A stretch of DNA of 8,309 nt. Origin: SVTX01 sp045659745 (GTDB taxonomy: Bacteria; Bacillota; Clostridia; Oscillospirales; CAG-272). A program made the translations under genes and the position numbers. The stretch covers positions 1 through 8,309 of the forward strand of contig JAZRCL010000039.1 in assembly GCA_045659745.1 (NCBI GenBank), in the 5' to 3' direction. How positions within the stretch are numbered: the stretch's first letter is position 1; each line of letters begins with the position of its first letter. The notes below the pieces were generated by a model that saw nothing but the letters and a program-made list of their open reading frames with translations, was not told the DNA's origin and did not search any database. Shown in pieces: positions 1 to 5,132 of the stretch.

Positions 1-966
1 TAAGTACCGATGCTCGTTACGCTGTCCGGTATTGTTATGCTTGTAAGTCTTGTGCAACCTTTAAACGCAGAACTACCGATGCTCGTTACGCTACCCGGTA
101 TTGTTACGCTTGTAAGTCCTGTGCAACCGTAGAACGCATAAGTACCGATGCTCGTTACGCTGTCCTGTATCGTTATGCCGGTAAGTCTTGTGCAACCCCT
201 GAACGAATTAACAGGGATCGATGCATCTCCTATAATTGTAACTGTCTTTAGAGTATCGGGAATATAATACGTATAATAATAACCGGTACTATTGTCATAA
301 TAATGATAGGTGGTAGGTTCTATGCTTGTCTCTTTACTTCCAAAAATGTAACCAAAATGTGATTCCTTACCGCTTGCATCAACAGACTTTCCTACAATTG
401 GAAGGGTGAGGGACAAAAGTCCTGTGCAACCGTTAAACGCAGACTCACCGATGCTCGTTACACTGTCCGGTATCGTGATGCTAGTAAGGCCTTTACACCT
501 GTAAAACGCATCATCGTAAATTTTGGTTCCACCCGTTATCACAACCTCTTTCAATGACTCAGGAACCAATGAAGCTGCTCCAAAGATGTGTCCAAAATTA
601 GTGTTGCCCGTTCCATCCTTGCTTGCACCTACAAAAGGCAAAGTGATGCTAGCAAGACCTGAGCAACCGTAGAACGCACAACTGCCGATGCTCGTTACGC
701 TGTCCGGTATTGTTACGCTTGTAAGTCCTGTGCAACCGTAGAACGCATAAGTACCGATGCTCGTTACGCTGTCGGGTATCGTTATGCTCGAAAGGCATGT
801 ACATCCACCGAACGCCCAACTGCCGATGCTCGTTGCGCTATTCGGCATCGTTATTCTCGAAAGAGCTATGCATCCACTGAACGCCCAATCGCCGATGCTC
901 GTTACGTTGTCGGGTATCGTTATGCTGGTCAGTCCTGTGCAATTGTAGAACGCCTGGGTACCGATA
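1..966 (-). repeat. 69-bp tandem LRR-coding repeats
   Basis: The word GATGCTCGTT (plus strand) occurs at 9, 78, 147, 450, 687, 756, 825 and 894. The spacing is exactly 69 bp within the runs 9-147 and 687-894, which equals one 23-residue LRR. A 70-bp block is identical at 95-164 and 704-773. The gaps (about 200-410 and 500-645) hold the longer variant repeats. The near identity at DNA level points to recent duplication or gene conversion. Confidence 0.9.
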
Positions 967-1916
967 GAAGTTAGTTGGCTATCGTCTGCAAAAGTCACCT
1001 GCACAAGGCGTGAACAACCAACGAAAGCCTGCGCCCCCAACGAGATTACACCGGCAGGAATACTGATCGACACAATGTTTTTGCCAGCAAATGCCGAAGC
1101 CCCAATGGCGGTTACTGGAACACCCTGATATATGGAGGGTATGATTACTATAGAAGCATTGCCGTTATACGCGGTTACCGAATATGTTCCTCCCAGCAAG
1201 GTAAATTCAACACCATCGTCCTTATACTTATCGCAAACAGAGCATATATTTTCTGCATTGAAGGTATGATTAGCCTTTTTTACCGATCCTCCACATTCCG
1301 TACGACCACAGACTGCCCAGTGATGAGTGCTGTCGCTCTGCCAACCATCCAAAGGCTGATGCGCATTGGAATCAATGGCTACGTCGCGGGTTTCTTTCTC
1401 TCCGCAATCGCAGGTGCGAGTTTCCTCGCCCTTCGCTACGCAGGTTGTAGGAATAGTGACACTCCACTCGCCAAAGCTATGGACGTGGTAATCGTTACCA
1501 TTTCCTCCGTTGTCATTTTCTTCGGTCGTTTCCTCAGTCGTCGCCTCGGTTATTTCCTCGGTCTTTACCTCGGTCGTTTCTTCAGTCGTCACCTCGGTTA
1601 TTTCCTCGGTTATTTCCTCGGTCTTTACCTCGGTCGTTTCCTCAGTCGTCACCTCGGTTATTTCCTCGGTCTTTACCTCAGTCGTTTCCTCGCGTTCAGT
1701 TGTCTCAACACTTTCAGTGGTTTCCGCATTTTCGGTTGTCTCGACATTTCCTGTGGTTTCTACACTTTCTTCGGTAGTTTCAATTTCTATTGATCCTGTC
1801 GCGTTATCCGAGGCATCGGCAGGTGTGTCATTTTGGGTATCGCAGCTTGTCAAAACTACGCTTGAAAGCATGACGAGACAAAGTAGCAAAGCTACTAACT
1901 TTTTAAGTTTAAACAT
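1..1916 (-). CDS. BspA-like leucine-rich-repeat surface lipoprotein (3' end outside window)
   Basis: The minus frame is open from the ATG at 1916 to the window edge (638 codons, no stop), so the gene is cut at its C-terminus. The start has an AGGAGGA ribosome binding site at 1924-1930, 7 nt upstream. Residues 1-25 form a lipoprotein signal: basic start, hydrophobic core, lipobox L22-T-S-C25, so the protein should be lipid-anchored on the outer face of the membrane. Residues 46-133 are a Thr/Glu spacer that probably spans the wall. Residues 144-230 carry a Cys/His module (H146, C159, C169, C171, then C203, C208, C225, C228). From about residue 237 the protein consists of LRR_5/BspA-type repeats of 23 residues with the core LTSITIPDSVTSIG and AFYGCTG. 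Two longer repeat variants interrupt the array, each with FGxIFG and a P-x-x-LK-x-V motif; the second is rich in tyrosine. BspA-type proteins are known as adhesins or host/matrix-binding surface proteins; the ligand here is unknown. Family call is firm, role inferred. Confidence 0.93.
   Translation of the reverse strand, partial: MFKLKKLVALLLCLVMLSSVVLTSCDTQNDTPADASDNATGSIEIETTEESVETTGNVETTENAETTESVETTEREETTEVKTEEITEVTTEETTEVKTEEITEEITEVTTEETTEVKTEEITEATTEETTEENDNGGNGNDYHVHSFGEWSVTIPTTCVAKGEETRTCDCGEKETRDVAIDSNAHQPLDGWQSDSTHHWAVCGRTECGGSVKKANHTFNAENICSVCDKYKDDGVEFTLLGGTYSVTAYNGNASIVIIPSIYQGVPVTAIGASAFAGKNIVSISIPAGVISLGAQAFVGCSRLVQVTFADDSQLTSIGTQAFYNCTGLTSITIPDNVTSIGDWAFSGCIALSRITMPNSATSIGSWAFGGCTCLSSITIPDSVTSIGTYAFYGCTGLTSVTIPDSVTSIGSCAFYGCSGLASITLPFVGASKDGTGNTNFGHIFGAASLVPESLKEVVITGGTKIYDDAFYRCKGLTSITIPDSVTSIGESAFNGCTGLLSLTLPIVGKSVDASGKESHFGYIFGSKETSIEPTTYHYYDNSTGYYYTYYIPDTLKTVTIIGDASIPVNSFRGCTRLTGITIQDSVTSIGTYAFYGCTGLTSVTIPGSVTSIGSSAFKGCTRLTSITIPDSVTSIGT
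1524..1679 (-). repeat. Thr/Glu spacer tandem repeat (48/60/48 bp)
   Basis: Inside the lipoprotein gene, residues 80-131 are three in-frame units starting EVKTEEITE and ending TTEETT, of 16, 20 and 16 residues. The middle unit carries an extra EEIT tetrapeptide (12 bp). The flanking residues 46-79 are a looser series of ETTE motifs. The low-complexity, acidic, Thr-rich composition suits an extended wall-spanning stalk. The repeat structure is likely to vary in copy number between strains. Confidence 0.9.
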
Positions 1917-1933
1917 TAGAGAGTCCTCCTTTT

Positions 1934-1967
1934 AAAACAAAAAGTGCGGCTACCGAAGCAACCGCAC
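1934..1967 (-). terminator. Intrinsic terminator in the lipoprotein 5' leader
   Basis: Read on the minus strand, GTGCGGTTGC pairs with GTAGCCGCAC around a TTCG tetraloop (10 pairs, two of them G-U), and TTTTTGTTTT follows directly. It lies between the predicted transcription start (about 2135) and the ribosome binding site at 1924-1930, so it would stop transcription before the gene. That position is typical of riboswitch or attenuator control. Confidence 0.8.
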
Positions 1968-1989
1968 AAAAACGCAAACTCCGATAGTC

Positions 1990-2134
1990 GCCAAACTATA
2001 TCGATACGAAAAACACTATGTACTCACACCGAAGGAATTTGCATTTTTATCAAATTCATGGTGCAAGCACAAAAAGGGTATAGTATCCCCGGTACTAGCA
2101 TTTTTCGTATTTAAATATCAAATTATAGTTTGGC
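1990..2134 (-). ncRNA. Candidate structured cis-regulatory leader RNA (riboswitch-like)
   Basis: On the minus strand the predicted RNA begins almost exactly at GCCAAACTATA (2134-2124), which pairs perfectly with TATAGTTTGGC (2000-1990). Nested inside is a second perfect 10-bp stem (2110-2101 with 2013-2004). Within that is CTA/GTAC pairing with GTAC/TAG around one bulge (2098-2092 with 2023-2016). The enclosed part holds a small hairpin around 2090-2076 and a longer one built from CACC/GGTG and GAATTTG/CAAATTC (2063-2027). An intrinsic terminator follows at 1934-1967. I do not recognise the consensus of any known riboswitch class. A MITE-like inverted-repeat element is the main alternative explanation, but the match to the predicted +1 and the downstream terminator favour a leader RNA. 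Confidence 0.6.
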
Positions 2135-2140
2135 ACTTTC

Positions 2141-2169
2141 ATTATATCATAATGAAGACATTTTTTCAA
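2141..2169 (-). promoter_or_regulatory. SigA promoter of the LRR lipoprotein
   Basis: Minus strand: TTGAAA (2169-2164), 17-bp spacer, TATAAT (2146-2141) preceded by a TG-type extension (TATGA). The predicted start is near 2134-2137. This leaves a leader of about 218 nt before the ATG at 1916. Confidence 0.85.
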
Positions 2170-2229
2170 TAGTTTTGGCAATATTTGATTGCAACTTTTT
2201 CGCAAACTCTTAAACATCTTCACAAAAAC

Positions 2230-2258
2230 TTGACATTTTTTTGCTTTTGAGGTATAAT
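2230..2258 (+). promoter_or_regulatory. SigA promoter of the small cysteine-rich gene
   Basis: TTGACA (2230-2235), 17-bp spacer, TATAAT (2253-2258): a full consensus match, divergent from the lipoprotein promoter with 60 bp between the two -35 boxes. The predicted start is near 2265. This rules out the upstream in-frame ATG at 2257, which lies in the -10 box. Confidence 0.9.
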
Positions 2259-2310
2259 GATTTTGGAAAGATGCTATGCTTTCACGAAAAGCACAAATGG
2301 AGGTACTATT

Positions 2311-2526
2311 ATGTCACACAAATATCCCGGATCATGGACAAATTGCGCAACCTGCTCATATTGGACGGGCATAAGACAGCCCGACACGTTTGGAATGTGG
2401 GTCACGGTCGAATCACACAGCGCAAAAGGCAAATGCTGGTGTCTCAACGGCCCTTATCCCAGAATGGACAAAACCGCAAATATGTCATGTAGCAAATATG
2501 ACAAATGGGCGCCCTTGAAAAAGTGA
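2311..2526 (+). CDS. Small cysteine-rich protein, 71 aa, possible metal-binding
   Basis: The ATG at 2311 has a GGAGG ribosome binding site at 2299-2303 and lies about 45 nt downstream of the predicted transcription start. The protein has five cysteines: a CxxC at C12/C15 (NCATCSYW), a CxC at C42/C44 (GKCWC), and C60 in MSCSKYDKW. It is rich in Trp and Tyr and has no signal peptide or membrane segment, so it is probably cytoplasmic. The CxxC, CxC and C spacing suggests a small zinc-binding or redox fold. I do not recognise a named family. It has its own consensus promoter and is followed by a terminator, so it is a single-gene unit, divergent from the LRR lipoprotein. The strong promoter suggests abundant expression. 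Function unknown. Confidence 0.85.
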   Translation: MSHKYPGSWTNCATCSYWTGIRQPDTFGMWVTVESHSAKGKCWCLNGPYPRMDKTANMSCSKYDKWAPLKK

Positions 2527-2585
2527 TTCCGAGATGATAGGTCTCATCGGCACTATTAACAACCGCAGGTTGTTTAACACGGCAT

Positions 2586-2676
2586 GTTGCTGTTGCTATC
2601 GAAGAGGCAGGTAAACAATTGCAAATAAAAATCAGACACGTCGTTTTGGAAAAATCCATTATGACGTGTCTTTTTT
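2586..2676 (+). repeat. Dispersed repeat with terminator, copy 1 (intact)
   Basis: This starts with a 23-bp word (2586-2608) that recurs exactly at 4790-4812, followed by TTGCAAATAA (2619-2628) and then AAAATCAGACACGTC to TGACGTGTC plus a T run. The same parts occur in the same order in copy 2 (4790-4972). Both copies sit just behind a plus-strand coding sequence. Confidence 0.75.
2635..2676 (+). terminator. Intrinsic terminator behind the cysteine-rich gene
   Basis: GACACGTC (2635-2642) pairs with GACGTGTC (2663-2670), with a short inner GGA/TCC pairing in the loop, followed by TTTTTT (2671-2676). It forms the 3' part of the dispersed repeat. It isolates the small gene from the dehydrogenase gene. 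Confidence 0.8.
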
Positions 2677-2704
2677 CTTGCAAGATCATTATCTGCAACA
2701 CTTT

Positions 2705-2749
2705 TGAAAACGCTTTCACTTGTTTTGACAAAAGTTGAAAACACTTTCT
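2705..2749 (+). promoter_or_regulatory. Tandem cre-type operators (CcpA or another LacI-family regulator)
   Basis: TGAAAACGCTTTCA at 2705-2718 fits the CcpA cre consensus TGWAARCGYTWNCW at every position. TGAAAACACTTTCT at 2736-2749 fits with one mismatch. They lie 31 bp apart (about three helical turns) on the same face. The second covers the -35 region of the dehydrogenase promoter, which suggests carbon catabolite repression. A different LacI-type regulator could use the same half sites. Confidence 0.7.
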
Positions 2750-2759
2750 TTTGCGCGTG

Positions 2760-2768
2760 TGCTATAAT
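2760..2768 (+). promoter_or_regulatory. Extended -10 promoter of the dehydrogenase
   Basis: TGCTATAAT is a perfect extended -10 element. No good -35 sits 17 bp upstream; the TTGACA at 2725-2730 is 32 bp away, too far to serve. The predicted start near 2775 leaves a leader of about 145 nt. A GTCGC-TAT-GCGAC hairpin (2887-2899) lies just before the ribosome binding site. Confidence 0.7.
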
Positions 2769-2919
2769 GAAGAAAAGCATAAAGCCCAGAAAAACAGCGT
2801 AAAAATCAGCTCCACGCAATAGTGAAGCTATTTTTCACGCGCGAATTTATCCTTGTCGGCAAAATTCATCAATTACTGTTTATACAGTCGCTATGCGACG
2901 GAATGGAGATCAAAATAAT

Positions 2920-3939
2920 ATGAAAGCAGTTGTTTTATACGGACCTCACGAGGTCAGCGTAGGCGAGCTTCCCTGCCCCACCCTTAATGCAGACGACGTC
3001 CGCGTCAAGGTTGCCTATTGCGGACTTTGCGGAAGTGATTTTCACAAGGTCGCAGGAAAAAAGAATACCCATCCCGTCCGCTATCCCGTTGCGCTGGGAC
3101 ACGAGATATCGGGCGTAGTTGCCGAGGTAGGCGAGAACGTAAAAGAATTTCGTGTAGGTGACCGCGTAACCGTAGACCCCAACTGGAGTTGCGGAAAATG
3201 TCGCTATTGCAAGGAAGGAAAGACCTCATTTTGCGAAAACGGCCGCGGCGTGGTAAAGGGGCTTGCGGAATTTGTCGTTTCCCCCGAGGAAAACGTATAT
3301 CACCTTCCCGATTCTCTTCCGCTCCGCTCTGCGGCTCTGAGCGAACCTTTGGCGTGCTGTCTTCGCGGAATCGATCTTCTGGACGTCCGTCAGGGCGAGA
3401 CGGTAGCTCTCGTGGGCTTTGGCGCGATAGGCACTATCATGCTTCAGCTTTTACGCAAAACGGGTGCGGGCGAGATCGCAGTAATAGAATACAACGAGGA
3501 TCGCCGTGCCCTTGCAAAAGAGCTTGGCGCCGACTGTTTTTTTGCTTCGCAGGACAGCGAGGCGATCTTGGAGTACGCGAACACGCATATCGTTGATAAG
3601 GTCATAGAGTGTGTCGGAAGCGGCGCGGCTCAGGATACGGCTCTGAAAATCGCGGGGCGCGGCGCAACGGTCGTTCTGTTTGGCGTTGCAGATTCCGGCG
3701 CCAGAACAGAGGTTTCCTTCTACGACGCGTTTTGCAAGGAGCTGACCATCAAGACCTCGTTTGTCAATCCCCATACGACAGCGCGCGCTGTACGCCTACT
3801 TGCTTCAGGCGCTCTTAACGTTGAAAAGATACTGTCCGCCGAGATAGATATGGAAGGAGCGGCAGAAGAATTTCTCAATCCCACCTTGAGCCGTCGTGGA
3901 AAGGTACTTGTGAGAGTTGATCCTACGCTTGAAAAATAA
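2920..3939 (+). CDS. Zinc-dependent medium-chain alcohol/polyol dehydrogenase
   Basis: A 339-residue member of the MDR family (sorbitol, threonine and alcohol dehydrogenase group), which oxidises a secondary alcohol or polyol with NAD(P). Catalytic zinc ligands are visible as C34 (CGLCGSD), H61-E62 (GHE) and E142 (SEPLACC). The structural zinc site is C91, C94, C97 and C105. The Rossmann motif GFGAIG is at 166-171, and E190 at the end of the second strand favours NAD over NADP. Length is normal for the family. I chose the ATG at 2920 because family members start with a short MKA-like strand and GGAG at 2905-2908 serves it; the in-frame ATG at 2893 would add nine residues without a good ribosome binding site. 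The cre-type sites upstream and the RpiR gene downstream suggest a role in carbohydrate catabolism. The exact substrate cannot be read from the sequence. Confidence 0.93.
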   Translation: MKAVVLYGPHEVSVGELPCPTLNADDVRVKVAYCGLCGSDFHKVAGKKNTHPVRYPVALGHEISGVVAEVGENVKEFRVGDRVTVDPNWSCGKCRYCKEGKTSFCENGRGVVKGLAEFVVSPEENVYHLPDSLPLRSAALSEPLACCLRGIDLLDVRQGETVALVGFGAIGTIMLQLLRKTGAGEIAVIEYNEDRRALAKELGADCFFASQDSEAILEYANTHIVDKVIECVGSGAAQDTALKIAGRGATVVLFGVADSGARTEVSFYDAFCKELTIKTSFVNPHTTARAVRLLASGALNVEKILSAEIDMEGAAEEFLNPTLSRRGKVLVRVDPTLEK

Positions 3940-3942
3940 GAC

Positions 3943-3971
3943 TTGCGTTTGTTTTTTCTTTGTGATATAAT
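3943..3971 (+). promoter_or_regulatory. Promoter of the RpiR-family regulator
   Basis: TTGCGT (3943-3948), 17-bp spacer, TATAAT (3966-3971) with the TGA extension (3963-3965). It starts 4 bp after the dehydrogenase stop. I see no clear terminator in the 70-bp gap, so read-through from the dehydrogenase is also possible. Confidence 0.7.
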
Positions 3972-4009
3972 AAAAACGAACAAATTAAAATAATTTGCGG
4001 GAGATTATC

Positions 4010-4774
4010 ATGAAGATTACCTGTTTGCCTCAAAATCGCCTTTCAGATTCCGAGCGCGCGGTTGTGGAATATATTAACAAGCAAAACTGTATTATAAATT
4101 TGTTGTCGATAGATGACGTAGCGCACGGTGCCTTTGTTTCAAATGCCACGGTTTCAAGAGCTGTCCGCAAATGCGGTTTCTCCTCCTTTCAGGAGATGAA
4201 ATTTCGGCTTTCAGAGGATGCCAGACAGAACAGCGATACCTCACAGATGAACCGCGTTCTTTCTATGTCCTATACCGAATGTATTGAGACTATCAAGCAA
4301 ATCGATATTCCTTCGGTGATCAAGGTCGTGGGGCTTATTCGCGAAACATCGGTGATCTACATACTTGCTAACGGTCTGACCGCTCTCATCGCCAATGAAT
4401 TTGCCATTCAGCTTCAATGTCAAAAAATCAGAGTCTGTCTTATCACCGACTCGGAAATGATGCGAAAAATGGATCTTTTCGCAACACCCGACGACCTCGT
4501 CTTCGTTTTGTCTGTTAAAAACTCGACTCCCGAGCTGTCTATCGGAGCGCGCCTCGCCAAAGAGGCGAAAGCTAAGGTTGTGTGCTGTTGCTGCACTCGC
4601 GGCACAGTCCTCGACGAGCTTTCGGACGTTATGCTATACGGGCACACGCAACCGATCTACCCCAACCGCATTTTCGGAGGCACGTCACGTCTTGCGCTGA
4701 TGATAATGACCCGTACTATCGTTGAATATATGGCAGGAGAAACCCTTGACAAAAAGGAGCGCGAAGACGAATAA
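4010..4774 (+). CDS. RpiR-family transcriptional regulator (HTH plus SIS domain)
   Basis: A 254-residue protein with the two-domain layout of RpiR regulators, which usually sense phosphosugars. The N-terminal HTH covers about residues 10-70 (IDDVAHGAFVSNATVSRAVRKCGF at 34-57, then SSFQEMK). The SIS domain covers about 113-240, with its first loop at LANGLTALIANE and the second at LSVKNSTPELSIG, where family members usually have S-x-S/G-x-T-x-E. The usual glycine of that loop is replaced, so ligand specificity may differ. The start is the ATG at 4010 with GGGAG at 3999-4003; the upstream in-frame TTG at 3995 overlaps that site. Ten cysteines occur, including four in a row at 192-195, which is unusual. 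The gene lies directly behind the dehydrogenase gene, a likely target. Family call is secure; ligand unknown. Confidence 0.92.
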   Translation: MKITCLPQNRLSDSERAVVEYINKQNCIINLLSIDDVAHGAFVSNATVSRAVRKCGFSSFQEMKFRLSEDARQNSDTSQMNRVLSMSYTECIETIKQIDIPSVIKVVGLIRETSVIYILANGLTALIANEFAIQLQCQKIRVCLITDSEMMRKMDLFATPDDLVFVLSVKNSTPELSIGARLAKEAKAKVVCCCCTRGTVLDELSDVMLYGHTQPIYPNRIFGGTSRLALMIMTRTIVEYMAGETLDKKEREDE

Positions 4775-4855
4775 TATGGTAGAATGACCGTTGCTGTTGC
4801 TATCGAAGAGGCTTGCAAATAATCCTTGCGGCGGCATAAGGCTTTTTGAGATTCC

Positions 4856-4903
4856 GTAGGGGCGACTATTAGTCGCCCGCGGGCGTGCAATGCACGCCCC
4901 TAC
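4856..4903. repeat. GC-rich double-hairpin palindromic element
   Basis: Outer arms GTAGGGGCG (4856-4864) and CGCCCCTAC (4895-4903) are perfect inverted repeats. Inside are two perfect hairpins with 9-bp stems and a 1-nt loop: GGGCGACTA/TAGTCGCCC (4860-4878) and GGGCGTGCA/TGCACGCCC (4881-4899). The GC content is far above the surrounding AT-rich spacer. The form fits a REP/MITE-like non-coding mobile element; no transposase is in the window. Confidence 0.8.
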
Positions 4904-4923
4904 AAAATTAAACATAAAAAAAT

Positions 4924-4972
4924 CGGACACATCAATCTCGCTTTTTGCGCAGGTGACGTGTCCGTTTTTTTT
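4924..4972 (+). terminator. Intrinsic terminator behind the RpiR gene
   Basis: CGGACAC (4924-4930) pairs with GTGTCCG (4958-4964), extended by TCA/TGA across one mismatch, with an inner CGC/GCG pairing, followed by eight T (4965-4972). It is the 3' part of repeat copy 2 and separates the RpiR gene from the tetR-type gene. Confidence 0.85.
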
Positions 4973-5040
4973 ATTATCTGACCGCGGGGGGGTATTTTTC
5001 GCCTTCGAGGAAAATTTTTTTTGTTTTTTCAAAAAACATA

Positions 5041-5069
5041 TTGACAAAATTTAGATTTCATAGTATAAT
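5041..5069 (+). promoter_or_regulatory. SigA promoter of the TetR-family gene
   Basis: TTGACA (5041-5046), 17-bp spacer, TATAAT (5064-5069): a full consensus match. The predicted start is near 5076, right before the palindrome at 5080-5103. Confidence 0.9.
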
Positions 5070-5079
5070 TTGTATGTGT

Positions 5080-5113
5080 ACAAATAGTATACGTACTATT
5101 TGTTCGTAAACAA
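5080..5113. promoter_or_regulatory. Palindromic operator, probably for the TetR-family protein itself
   Basis: ACAAATAGTA (5080-5089) and TACTATTTGT (5094-5103) are perfect 10-bp arms around TACG. A second, overlapping palindrome TTGTT-CGTA-AACAA spans 5100-5113. They lie at +4 to +37 of the predicted transcript, where bound protein would block initiation or early elongation. TetR-family proteins commonly bind such palindromes next to their own gene, so autoregulation is likely. Confidence 0.75.
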
Positions 5114-5132
5114 GCCAAAAGGAGGAGCACAA

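Larger units (their letters stand above)
4790..4972 (+). repeat. Dispersed repeat with terminator, copy 2 (interrupted)
   Basis: The 23-bp word at 4790-4812 equals that at 2586-2608. TTGCAAATAA follows at once (4813-4822), without the 10-bp spacer of copy 1. The GACAC / TGACGTGTC terminator part resumes only at 4919-4972. Between them lie about 95 bp not found in copy 1, including the double-hairpin element at 4856-4903. This looks like a repeat with another repeat inserted in it. Confidence 0.7.

Noticed and set aside
757..948. Plus-strand 63-residue frame with MLVTLSGIVML repeats
   Set aside because: It is the antisense reading of the 69-bp LRR repeats and has no start signals.
1266..1935. 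Long plus-strand reading frames rich in LGYFLG or VVSSV repeats
   Set aside because: They are antisense shadows of the Thr/Glu repeat of the minus-strand lipoprotein, have no ribosome binding site, and owe their length to the repeat lacking stops on both strands.
1990..2134. Inverted-repeat unit read as a MITE
   Set aside because: I see no clear target-site duplication, and the unit begins at the predicted +1 and leads into a terminator and ribosome binding site. It is kept as an alternative, not the main call.
2241..2492. Plus-strand frame overlapping the small cysteine-rich gene
   Set aside because: Its start lies between the -35 and -10 boxes, so it would not be in the transcript, and it overlaps the better supported gene in another frame.
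2584..2628. Possible 14-residue peptide in repeat copy 1 (MLLLLSKRQVNNCK), and MTVAVAIEEACK at 4784-4822 in copy 2
   Set aside because: The shared DNA is read in different frames in the two copies and neither has a ribosome binding site, so conservation is at the DNA or RNA level and not peptide level.
2725..2730. TTGACA as -35 box of the dehydrogenase promoter
   Set aside because: It is 32 bp from the only good -10 box (2763-2768), and no -10 lies 17 bp downstream of it.
2444..2819. Minus-strand frames across the repeat and dehydrogenase promoter
   Set aside because: They cross a strong terminator and promoter region, have no ribosome binding sites, and parallel frames at 4657-5047 exist only because the repeat is shared.
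4856..4903. Palindromic repeats read as a CRISPR array
   Set aside because: There is one element with internal hairpins, no regularly spaced direct repeats with unique spacers, and no cas genes.
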